A DNA stretch of 16,979 nucleotides. Origin: Candidatus Nanopelagicales bacterium. GTDB lineage: Bacteria > Actinomycetota > Actinomycetes > S36-B12 > UBA10799. Position 1 is the stretch's first letter, and every line of letters begins with the position of its first letter. The stretch spans positions 1 to 16,979 of the forward strand of contig JALOLM010000013.1 of the NCBI GenBank assembly GCA_025455985.1, read 5' to 3'. A program made the translations under genes and the position numbers. Shown in pieces: positions 7,145 through 14,155 of the stretch. Under the pieces are notes generated by a model. That model was not told where the DNA came from, did not search any database, and saw nothing but the letters and a program-made list of their open reading frames with translations.

Positions 7145-7675
7145 ATGTCCCAGAATCCTCCTCCCCCTCCCCCGCCGCCTCCTCCACCTGGTGGCATGCC
7201 AGCCGGCGCGTCAACAGCCGGTCCCACCGGCAAGTACGCCAGCTGGTTCAGCCGCGTGCTGGCCTACATCATCGACGTCATTCCCCTGGCCCTTCTCAAC
7301 GGCATCGGCTACCTGGTCGCAGCACCCAGCACCAAGACCGTCACGACCGAAGCAGGTATTCAGATCACCACGACCACTGGCCTTGGGGTCGGGTTCTGGC
7401 TGTTCTGGGCGCTGGGAATCATCTACTGGATCTACAACAAGGGCTACCGCGAAGGCACCACCACCCAATCGATCGGCAAGAAGGTCATGGGCATGCACAC
7501 GGTGGGCGAGCACACAGGGCAGCCCATCGGGTTCGGCACCGCCTTCGGCCGGCTGATCCTGCTCTACATCGACTTCGCCATCTGCTACATCGGTGTGCTG
7601 TGGCCGCTGTGGGACAAGAACAACCAGTGCCTGCTTTCAGACAAGATCACCAAAGCCGTGGTCTACAAGGACTAG
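7145..7675 (+). CDS. RDD-family membrane protein with polyproline N-terminus
   Basis: A 176-residue protein. Residues 5-15 are eleven consecutive prolines, followed by a short Gly/Ala linker. From about residue 31 it looks like an RDD domain: WFSRVLAYIIDVIPL (conserved Arg37 and Asp44), a second helix at about 79-97, the QSIGKKVMGM segment (109-117) and a last hydrophobic segment at about 131-155, ending in WDKNNQCLLSDKITKAVV, the typical RDD tail. RDD proteins have poorly defined roles; some have been linked to ion transport, and I cannot assign one here. GTGAGG lies 5 bases before the ATG, a good ribosome site. The next gene starts 9 bases after its stop with a site overlapping that stop, so the two are co-transcribed. 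Confidence 0.88.
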   Translation: MSQNPPPPPPPPPPPGGMPAGASTAGPTGKYASWFSRVLAYIIDVIPLALLNGIGYLVAAPSTKTVTTEAGIQITTTTGLGVGFWLFWALGIIYWIYNKGYREGTTTQSIGKKVMGMHTVGEHTGQPIGFGTAFGRLILLYIDFAICYIGVLWPLWDKNNQCLLSDKITKAVVYKD

Positions 7676-7684
7676 GAGAACACC

Positions 7685-8665
7685 ATGTCGCAGTTCCCCC
7701 CGCCTCCCCCGCCTGAGGGGCAACCGCCCCGGCCTCCAGGTGGCACGTCCGTACCGCCTCCGGGTGGAATGCCGCCCGGCGCCGGCGGTCCTCCGCCCCC
7801 ACCACCACCTCCGCCTCCCGGCCCGCCAGGCGGGATGCCGCCGGGTGCAGGTGGACCTCCGCCACCTCCGCCTCCCCCACCTGGTGGTGGCTACCCGCCG
7901 CCCGGTAACTACCCGCCCGGAGGGATGCCACCAGGCGGTGGTTATCCGCCCGGAGGGATGCCCCCTGCGGGCGGTCGTGCCTTCTCGGTGGGAGACGCCT
8001 TCGGCTACGGCTGGAAGAAGTTCACCGAGAACATCGGGCCGATCCTGATCGCGATGCTGGTGTTCATGCTCATCGGGGCTGTGATCTACGGATTGCAGTT
8101 CTTCTTCCAGAGCCTGACCACCCCGGAGACCACTGTCATCTCCGGTGAGAGCGGTTTTGTGGTCCAGCAGTCCGGCGGCGGGTTCCTGGCCGCCATCGTG
8201 TCTCTGATCTTCTCGCTCGTGGGCTTCGTCTGGAGTTACATCGTCCAGGCGGCGTTCGCCCGCGGTGGTCTGGCACTGACTGAGGGCCGCAAGCTCGAGC
8301 TGGGCGAGTTGCTCACGTTCGACCGCATCCTGCGGATCATCGGTGCCGGCATCCTGCTCAGTATCGGTGTGTTCATCGGCATCCTGCTGTGCATCCTGCC
8401 CGGCTTGCTGGTCGCGTTCTTCGGGTCGTTCTACGTGTACTTCATCCTCGACCAGAACCTGGGCGCGATCGATTCGCTCAAGGCGAGCTTCGGCTTCGTG
8501 AAGGACAACTTCGGCAGCCTGCTGCTCCTGCTCGTGCTGACGATGATCGCGATCTTCGTCGGGGCGCTGCTGTGCGGTTTGGGTCTGTTCGTGGCCGTCC
8601 CGGTTTGTGTCATCGCGCAGGCATACGCCTACAAGGTGCTTCGAGGCCAGCCCGTGGCTGCCTAG
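7685..8665 (+). CDS. Pro/Gly-repeat multi-pass membrane protein
   Basis: A 326-residue protein of unknown function. Residues 1-97 are almost only Pro, Gly and Met in imperfect tandem repeats: GGMPPGAGG plus a 9-10 proline run occurs twice (27-46 and 49-69), and YPPGGMPP occurs twice (76-86 and 87-97). Residues 98-115 (FSVGDAFGYGWKKFTENI) form an amphipathic lead-in. About five hydrophobic segments follow, near 116-141, 167-191, 214-238, 240-256 and 277-306. The layout recalls mycobacterial proteins described as proline and glycine rich transmembrane proteins; no catalytic motif is visible. AGGAG lies 6 bases before the ATG and overlaps the stop of the RDD gene. Its stop overlaps that of hemW on the opposite strand. 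Confidence 0.85.
   Translation: MSQFPPPPPPEGQPPRPPGGTSVPPPGGMPPGAGGPPPPPPPPPPGPPGGMPPGAGGPPPPPPPPPGGGYPPPGNYPPGGMPPGGGYPPGGMPPAGGRAFSVGDAFGYGWKKFTENIGPILIAMLVFMLIGAVIYGLQFFFQSLTTPETTVISGESGFVVQQSGGGFLAAIVSLIFSLVGFVWSYIVQAAFARGGLALTEGRKLELGELLTFDRILRIIGAGILLSIGVFIGILLCILPGLLVAFFGSFYVYFILDQNLGAIDSLKASFGFVKDNFGSLLLLLVLTMIAIFVGALLCGLGLFVAVPVCVIAQAYAYKVLRGQPVAA
7763..7975 (+). repeat. tandem Pro/Gly coding repeats
   Basis: Two units of about 60-66 bases (7763-7822 and 7829-7891) encode GGMPPGAGG followed by a proline run. Two 33-base units (7910-7942 and 7943-7975) encode YPPGGMPPxGG and differ at 6 of 33 positions by my count. Differences are largely at third codon positions, so the repeats are kept at protein level and are not very recent. 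Confidence 0.8.
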
Positions 8666-9849
8666 TCCCACCCCAGCAGGACACCCACGACGGCGTCCGC
8701 CAGCATCCGGCCCGCACGGGTCAGACGCAGGCGGGCGCCGTCGGCGTTCTCCAGAAGACCACGTCCGCGCAGTTGCGCGATGGCGGCTTCGTCGAAGTCC
8801 GCCGGGTCCAGACCCTCGGCCAGCCGTACCTCCAGCATCACCTGCTCCAACCGGCGCTGCGCCGGGGTCAGGATCTCGCGCCCTGCGGCAGGGCTGTGCC
8901 CAGCAGCCAGCATCGACTGATACGTCGCGGGGCGTTTGACGTTCCACCAGCGCACCCCGTCGACATGTGAGTGAGCCCCGGGGCCGAAGCCCCACCAATT
9001 GTCGCCGCGCCAGTAGCCCAGGTTGTGGTCACAGGCGCCTGCCGGCCGGGCCCAGTTCGAGATCTCGTACCACGACAGACCGTGGGCCGACAACACCTCG
9101 TCGGCGACGTCGTACTGTTCAGCAGCCGTGTCCGGGACCGGTGCCGGCACCTCGCCCCGGCGGACCTGACGTGCCAGTGCCGTGCCTTCCTCCACGCCGA
9201 GGGCGTAGGCGGAGATGTGATCCGGCTCAGCGCTCAACGCAGTGAGCACCGTCTCCTGCCACGAGGACGTCGACTGTCCCGGGATGCCGTAGATGAGGTC
9301 CAGGCTGACATGGTCGAAGCCGGCAGCCCGGGCCGCCTGCGCGGCAGCCACGGCTGCCCCAGGCGTGTGCTGGCGTTGCAGGATCTGCAGGGCGCCCGCA
9401 TCCGCGCTCTGCATGCCCAGGCTAAGCCGGGTCACGCCGGCCTCGAGCCACGCTGCAAGCGCTGCCGAGGTGACGTTCTCAGGGTTGGCCTCCATGGTCA
9501 CCTCGGCGCCGTCGGCTATTCCGAAGTCCTCACGTAGTCCTGACAGCAAGGCCGCGAGGTCGGCTGGTGGCAGTAGCGAGGGTGTCCCGCCACCGACGAA
9601 CACCGAGGACAGCGGACGTGGCTCGGTGACGGCGACCGCCAGTTGCACCTCGCGCAGCACCGCCTCCACATAGGCGTCGAAGCGGAAACCGCCGATCTCA
9701 TTGGCGGTGTAGGTGTTGAAGTCGCAGTATCCGCAGCGCGACGCGCAGAAGGGGATGTGGACGTACGCCCGCAGCGGGAGCTGCCAGTCCAGCCCCGCAG
9801 GCAGCGCCCCGTCCGCAGGAGCGGGGTCACCATCGGGCAGGGCGGGCAT
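8662..9849 (-). CDS. hemW: radical SAM heme chaperone HemW
   Basis: A 395-residue radical SAM protein. The cluster motif CASRCGYCDF puts three cysteines at 35, 39 and 42 and a Phe after the Asp, as in HemW, rather than the CxC ending of true coproporphyrinogen dehydrogenase HemN. FVGGGTPS and the AEVTMEANPENV segment are the next conserved blocks, and a HemN_C-like domain follows (about 300-390). HemW binds heme and is thought to deliver it to membrane proteins. The frame is open to an ATG at 9891, but that start abuts the hairpin upstream; the ATG at 9849 gives MPALPDGDPAPADGALP, the usual actinobacterial N-terminus. No strong ribosome site is seen. Homologues are often next to hrcA; here three plus-strand genes separate them. 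Confidence 0.93.
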   Translation of the reverse strand: MPALPDGDPAPADGALPAGLDWQLPLRAYVHIPFCASRCGYCDFNTYTANEIGGFRFDAYVEAVLREVQLAVAVTEPRPLSSVFVGGGTPSLLPPADLAALLSGLREDFGIADGAEVTMEANPENVTSAALAAWLEAGVTRLSLGMQSADAGALQILQRQHTPGAAVAAAQAARAAGFDHVSLDLIYGIPGQSTSSWQETVLTALSAEPDHISAYALGVEEGTALARQVRRGEVPAPVPDTAAEQYDVADEVLSAHGLSWYEISNWARPAGACDHNLGYWRGDNWWGFGPGAHSHVDGVRWWNVKRPATYQSMLAAGHSPAAGREILTPAQRRLEQVMLEVRLAEGLDPADFDEAAIAQLRGRGLLENADGARLRLTRAGRMLADAVVGVLLGWD

Positions 9850-9893
9850 GGATCCAGTCTCGCACTGCGGAACTGGCGCTGATCCGGGCATAG

Positions 9894-9927
9894 CGAAGGG
9901 GCGGCACCGGCAGGCACCGCCCCTTCG
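9894..9927 (-). terminator. strong hairpin terminator after the acyl-CoA synthetase gene
   Basis: CGAAGGGGCGG (9894-9904) and CCGCCCCTTCG (9917-9927) form a perfect 11-bp stem around a 12-base loop. It starts 11 bases past the stop of the minus-strand synthetase gene. No T-run follows, which is usual for high-GC actinobacteria. It leaves only about 45 bases before the preferred hemW start; I see no good promoter there, so it may allow read-through. Confidence 0.7.
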
Positions 9928-9937
9928 TCAGCTGGAA

Positions 9938-11761
9938 TCAGGAGTACATCGCGTCCAGGATGTCGCGGTTCTTCTCCTCCACGACCTTGCGCTTGACCTT
10001 CAGGCTCGGGGTCAACTCGCCCTCCTCAACGGTGAAGTCGCGGTCGAGGATCTCGAACTTCTTGATCGTCTCCCACTTGTTCAGCTTCGAGTTCAGCTCG
10101 TCGATCGACGCCTGGATCTCCTTGCGCATCTCCGGGTCCTTGGCGATGTCGGCCATCGCCGCACCGGCCTTGCCGTGCTCAGCAGCCCAGGCAGCCGCGG
10201 CGTCCGGGTCCAGGGTGATGAGCGCACTGGCGAAGTTGCGGTCGTTGGCGTGCACCACCATGTTTCCGGCCAAACCACAGACGGCCTTGAACTGGCTCTC
10301 GATCGCCGACGGCGCGATGTACTTGCCGCCCGAGGTCTTGACCAAGTCCTTCTTACGGTCGGTGATCCGCACCCGGCCCTTCTCGTCGATCTCGCCGATG
10401 TCACCGCTGGCGAACCAGCCGTCGCCGGGGAAGACCTCGGCGTTGGCCTCGGGCAGATTGCGGTAACCGCGCATGATGCCCCCACCTCGGATGAGGATCT
10501 CGCCGTCGCCGGCGATCATCATCTCGGTACCGGGCAGCGGCTGGAAACTGCCGAACCGCACGTTGTTGGGCCGCATCACCGAAGATGCTGCACTGGTCTC
10601 CGTGAGGCCATATCCCTCGAGCACCGGCATCCCTGCGGTGTAGAACCACGTGGCGATGTCTTTGGACAGGGCCGCGGAACCGGAGATGAAGTAGCGGATG
10701 TTGCCACCCATGCGCTCGCGCACCTTCGGGAAGACGAGTTTGTTGGCGATGTTGCGCTTGAACGCAAGTCCCCCGCCGACCTTCTCGCCTGCGACCTCCT
10801 TGGCCGTGGCCTCGTTACCGATCTTGAACGCCCAGTCGAACATCTTGGCCTTGGCGCCACCCTCGGCGTGTGCACCCTCAGCGACCTTGATGTAGATCTT
10901 CTCGAGCAAGCGGGGCACCATCGCCACCATCGTGGGCTTCACGACCGGCAGGTTCTCCACGATCTTGGTCAGTCGGCCGTCGACGGCGGTCGGGAAGCCG
11001 ATGGACAGCTGCGCCATCATCAGGACCTTGCCGAAGGAGTGGGCCAGCGGCAGCCAGAGGAAGTGCATGTCGTCGGCGGTGAACAGGTTCAGGTCGCGCA
11101 TCGCCGCGCCCTCGTAGGCCCAGTTCCCGTGCGTGAGTTCAACGCCCTTGGGCCGGCCGGTGGTTCCCGAGGTGTAGATGAGCGTCGCGAGGTTGTCCGA
11201 CTTCACCTCTTCGGCGCGTTCCTTGACCGAGTTCGGGTTGGCCGCCAGGAACTCGGTTCCAAGAGCACGCAGGTCGTCCATGGAGATGACCCAGTCGCCG
11301 TCGGTCGTGCCGTCGAAGACGATGACCTTGATGACGTTGGGCAGTTGGTCGCGGCTCTCACGCAGTTTCGCCACCTGGGTGTCGTCCTCAGCGAAGATCA
11401 TGCGCGTGTTCGAGTCGAGCAGGATGTAGACGACATCGTCGGTGTTCGTGCTGGGGTAGACCGTGGTGGTGGCACCGCCGGACATCATCACCGCGAAGTC
11501 CGCCTCGACCCACTCGAAGCGGGTGTTCGACGCGATCCCGACCCGCTGCTCGAGCTCAAGACCCAAGGAAAGAAGCCCGGCGGCCAGTTTCTCGACGTCG
11601 TCGTAGAACTCCTGCCAGGTCACCGATCGCCAGGAGTCGTCCGGGTTCGGCACCCGGAATGCCTCCTTGCCGGGATTCGCCTGCACCCGCTCCATGAACA
11701 GACTGGGGACGGATTCGCCCACGGGTCCGAGTTCCTCCGGTGCTTTCGCCATATTCGCCAC
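9938..11761 (-). CDS. long-chain fatty acid--CoA ligase (AMP-forming, FadD15-like)
   Basis: A 607-residue member of the ANL adenylating superfamily. The P-loop motif YTSGTTGRPKG is at 196-206, the A5 motif GYGLTET at 383-389, the A7 region SGDIGEID with its ribose-binding Asp at about 454, and the hinge DRKKDLVKTSGGKYIAP at 468-483. The C-terminal lysine region GELTPSLKVKRK is complete. It activates long-chain fatty acids to acyl-CoA with ATP, for beta-oxidation or lipid synthesis. Length and motif spelling recall mycobacterial FadD15-type enzymes; exact chain length is unknown. The GTG at 11761 is chosen because AAGGG lies 8 bases upstream; an ATG at 11752 would put that site 17 bases away. 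It has no obvious functional link to the ribosomal genes beside it. Confidence 0.93.
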   Translation of the reverse strand: MANMAKAPEELGPVGESVPSLFMERVQANPGKEAFRVPNPDDSWRSVTWQEFYDDVEKLAAGLLSLGLELEQRVGIASNTRFEWVEADFAVMMSGGATTTVYPSTNTDDVVYILLDSNTRMIFAEDDTQVAKLRESRDQLPNVIKVIVFDGTTDGDWVISMDDLRALGTEFLAANPNSVKERAEEVKSDNLATLIYTSGTTGRPKGVELTHGNWAYEGAAMRDLNLFTADDMHFLWLPLAHSFGKVLMMAQLSIGFPTAVDGRLTKIVENLPVVKPTMVAMVPRLLEKIYIKVAEGAHAEGGAKAKMFDWAFKIGNEATAKEVAGEKVGGGLAFKRNIANKLVFPKVRERMGGNIRYFISGSAALSKDIATWFYTAGMPVLEGYGLTETSAASSVMRPNNVRFGSFQPLPGTEMMIAGDGEILIRGGGIMRGYRNLPEANAEVFPGDGWFASGDIGEIDEKGRVRITDRKKDLVKTSGGKYIAPSAIESQFKAVCGLAGNMVVHANDRNFASALITLDPDAAAAWAAEHGKAGAAMADIAKDPEMRKEIQASIDELNSKLNKWETIKKFEILDRDFTVEEGELTPSLKVKRKVVEEKNRDILDAMYS

Positions 11762-11804
11762 TGCTGTTACCCTTCGCCGATCTCAGGTGATCCTTTGAAG
11801 GCAG

Positions 11805-11836
11805 CGTATAGGGCCTACCGGAAGTTCGCTGGTCAA
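11805..11836 (-). promoter_or_regulatory. weak promoter candidate for the acyl-CoA synthetase gene
   Basis: On the minus strand TTGACC (11836-11831) is followed after 20 bases by TATACG (11810-11805). The -35 is good but the spacing is long, so this is tentative. It lies in the 115-base gap between rpsT and the synthetase gene. That gap also has a 5-bp hairpin (11852-11864), too short to call a terminator. Confidence 0.3.
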
Positions 11837-11876
11837 AACGGGACAGACTGCCCGCCAGCGGCGGACGTGTGAAGCG

Positions 11877-12140
11877 TCAGGAGGCGTTGGCGACAGCGCG
11901 CGCGAGAGCACTCTTCTTGTTGGCGGCCTGGTTCTTGTGGATGACGCCCTTGCTGACAGCCTTGTCCAGCTTGCGGCTGGCGTCGCGGGCGAGTTCCTCA
12001 GCACGGTCGATCTCGCCGGCGGAAATGGCCTCACGCACCCGGCGGGAGGCGGTGCGCAGCGAGGACTTGACAGCCTTGTTGCGCTCGTGTGCCTTGTTGT
12101 TGGTCTTGATCCGCTTGATCTGAGACTTGATGTTCGCCAC
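11877..12140 (-). CDS. rpsT: 30S ribosomal protein S20
   Basis: An 87-residue basic helical protein that starts MANIKSQIKRIKTNNKAHERNKA, the standard S20 N-terminus, and ends KNQAANKKSALARAVANAS. S20 binds 16S rRNA early in 30S assembly. The frame is open to 12230, but the extra residues are not S20-like. The GTG at 12140 has AAGGA about 10 bases upstream and is clearly the start. It is divergent from lepA across a 170-base gap, a common actinobacterial arrangement. Confidence 0.97.
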   Translation of the reverse strand: MANIKSQIKRIKTNNKAHERNKAVKSSLRTASRRVREAISAGEIDRAEELARDASRKLDKAVSKGVIHKNQAANKKSALARAVANAS

Positions 12141-12245
12141 GGTGTTGATGTCCTTCGATGTACTGGTCGGAGTGCGTCGCGTGCGCCTCTGGCGGTCTGC
12201 CGACCATGAAACCTTTCGCAGGCAGCGCAAGTTCGCTACTTCCCA

Positions 12246-12251
12246 AGCATA
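12246..12251 (-). promoter_or_regulatory. putative -10 box for rpsT
   Basis: On the minus strand this reads TATGCT, close to the consensus, and would give an rpsT leader of about 100 bases. The -35 region is poor. On the plus strand an overlapping TAGCCT (12250-12255) could serve lepA, giving face-to-face promoters. The rest of the 12141-12310 gap holds no other gene or clear structure that I can see. Confidence 0.4.
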
Positions 12252-12310
12252 GCCTGGCCTCGCGGCGCACCTGGCACTCGGCCCACCTGGCCGCGTGAAA
12301 CTATGGAGGG

Positions 12311-14155
12311 GTGACCCTCTCCCGCGGCGATGCTCCTGCGCCTGGCCATACTCCGGCCGAACTCCTGCGAAACTTCAGCATCATCGCCCACATCGATCAC
12401 GGGAAGTCCACCCTGGCCGACCGGATGCTGCAGATGACCGGTGTGGTCGATGCCCGCGACATGCGCGCGCAGTACCTCGACCGTATGGACATCGAGCGCG
12501 AGCGCGGGATCACGATCAAGTCGCAGGCCGTGCGGTTGCCCTACCGCGCACCGGACGCCACGACCTACATCCTCAACCTCATCGACACCCCGGGGCACGT
12601 CGACTTCACCTACGAGGTGTCCCGAAGCCTTGCCGCCTGCGAGGGCGCGGTGCTGCTGGTCGACGCCGCGCAGGGCATCGAGGCCCAGACGCTGGCCAAC
12701 CTCTGGCTCGCCTTGGAGAACGACCTCACGGTGATCCCGGTACTCAACAAGATCGACCTGCCCGCCGCGCAACCTGAGAAGTACGCCGCCGAACTGGCCC
12801 ACATCATCGGTTGCTCCCCGGATGACGTCCTGCAGGTCAGTGCGAAGACCGGCGCGGGCGTCGCGGAATTGCTGAATGCGGTCGTCGATCAGGTTCCCGC
12901 CCCGACCGGGGATCCCGACGGTCCCGCCCGGGCGATGATCTTCGACTCCGTGTACGACACCTACCGCGGGGTCGTGACCTATGTGCGGGTGATCGACGGG
13001 GCGCTGCACGCTCGCGAACGCATCCGCATGATGTCCACCGCGGCCACCCACGAGACGCTCGAGGTCGGGGTGATCTCCCCGGAGCCCATTCCGACGGGTT
13101 CGATCGCGGCCGGCGAGGTCGGCTACCTGATCACCGGGGTGAAGGACGTGCGGCAATCGAGGGTGGGCGACACGGTCACCAGCGCTACCCGGCCGGCCAC
13201 CGAGGCGCTGCACGGCTACCAGGATCCGAAACCCATGGTCTTCTCCGGGCTGTACCCGATCGACGGGTCCGACTACCCCGTGCTGCGCGACGCACTGGAC
13301 AAACTGAAGCTCAACGACGCGGCGCTGGTCTACGAGCCGGAGACGTCGGCAGCCCTGGGCTTCGGTTTCCGGTGTGGCTTCCTCGGCTTGCTGCATCTGG
13401 AGATCGTGCGCGAACGCCTAGAGCGCGAGTTCGATCTGGATCTGATTTCCACCGCCCCCAACGTGGTGTACCGGGTGGTCATGGAGGACGGCACCGAGCA
13501 CACCGTCACCAACCCCAGCGAGTTCCCCGGGGGCAAGATCGCCGAGGTCCACGAGCCGGTAGTGCGCTCGACGATCCTGACCCCGAGTGAGTTCGTGGGC
13601 ACCGTGATGGAGTTGTGCCAGAACCGGCGCGGGACCTTGCTCGGCATGGACTATTTGTCCGAGGACCGCGTCGAGATGCGCTATACCTTGCCGCTGGCTG
13701 AGATCGTCTTCGACTTCTTCGACCAGCTCAAGTCCCGCACCCGCGGCTACGCCTCCCTGGACTACGAGCCCGACGGCGAGCAGGCCGCCGATCTTGTCAA
13801 AGTCGACATCCTGCTGCAGGGCGAGACCGTGGACGCCTTCAGCGCGATCGTGCACAAGGACAAGGCCTATGCCTATGGCGTGCTGATGACCGGGAAGTTG
13901 CGCAAACTCATCCCCCGACAGCAGTTCGAGGTACCGATCCAGGCGGCCATCGGCTCACGGGTGATCGCACGCGAGACGATCCGCGCGATCCGAAAGGATG
14001 TTCTTGCCAAGTGCTACGGCGGTGACATCAGCCGCAAGCGCAAACTGCTGGAGAAGCAGAAGGAGGGCAAGAAGCGCATGAAGATGGTGGGCCGCGTAGA
14101 GGTGCCGCAGGAAGCCTTCATCGCGGCGCTGTCGACGGCGGAGGAACCGCGGTGA
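12311..14155 (+). CDS. lepA: elongation factor 4 (LepA)
   Basis: A 614-residue translational GTPase, about the normal length. G1 is AHIDHGKST (26-34), followed by RERGITIK, G3 DTPGH (92-96) and G4 NKID (146-149). EF-G-like domains follow, with the LepA-specific C-terminal domain ending in GGDISRKRKLLEKQKEGKKRMK, a strong LepA signature. LepA acts on the ribosome in elongation and 30S biogenesis. The only in-frame start before the G domain is a GTG at 12311. Its GGAGGG touches the start, too close for a normal ribosome site, so a short leader or unusual initiation is possible. Its stop overlaps the start of holA. Confidence 0.97.
   Translation: MTLSRGDAPAPGHTPAELLRNFSIIAHIDHGKSTLADRMLQMTGVVDARDMRAQYLDRMDIERERGITIKSQAVRLPYRAPDATTYILNLIDTPGHVDFTYEVSRSLAACEGAVLLVDAAQGIEAQTLANLWLALENDLTVIPVLNKIDLPAAQPEKYAAELAHIIGCSPDDVLQVSAKTGAGVAELLNAVVDQVPAPTGDPDGPARAMIFDSVYDTYRGVVTYVRVIDGALHARERIRMMSTAATHETLEVGVISPEPIPTGSIAAGEVGYLITGVKDVRQSRVGDTVTSATRPATEALHGYQDPKPMVFSGLYPIDGSDYPVLRDALDKLKLNDAALVYEPETSAALGFGFRCGFLGLLHLEIVRERLEREFDLDLISTAPNVVYRVVMEDGTEHTVTNPSEFPGGKIAEVHEPVVRSTILTPSEFVGTVMELCQNRRGTLLGMDYLSEDRVEMRYTLPLAEIVFDFFDQLKSRTRGYASLDYEPDGEQAADLVKVDILLQGETVDAFSAIVHKDKAYAYGVLMTGKLRKLIPRQQFEVPIQAAIGSRVIARETIRAIRKDVLAKCYGGDISRKRKLLEKQKEGKKRMKMVGRVEVPQEAFIAALSTAEEPR

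Noticed and set aside
6644..7900. Cytosine-rich repeats as a CRISPR array or mobile-element repeat
   Set aside because: The runs are in-frame proline codons with varied third positions; there are no spacers of even length and no flanking cas genes.
7637..8998. A 453-codon minus-strand frame across the membrane-protein gene and the end of hemW
   Set aside because: It overlaps two well-supported genes and encodes low-complexity Arg/Gln/Glu/Asp/His-rich sequence typical of shadow frames.
11852..11864. A small hairpin downstream of rpsT as a terminator
   Set aside because: The stem is only 5 bp with a 3-base loop, and no T-run follows closely; too common in GC-rich DNA to support a call.
9713..11872. 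A 719-codon open frame on the plus strand opposite the acyl-CoA synthetase gene
   Set aside because: It is antisense to a clear motif-complete enzyme, and its protein has no recognisable domain. Long antisense frames are expected at this GC content.
12141..12230. An N-terminal extension of S20 by 30 codons
   Set aside because: The added residues are not S20-like, and the GTG at 12140 with AAGGA upstream gives the standard S20 start.
12236..13396. A 386-codon minus-strand frame opposite lepA
   Set aside because: It is a shadow of the LepA G domain coding strand, with no recognisable family.
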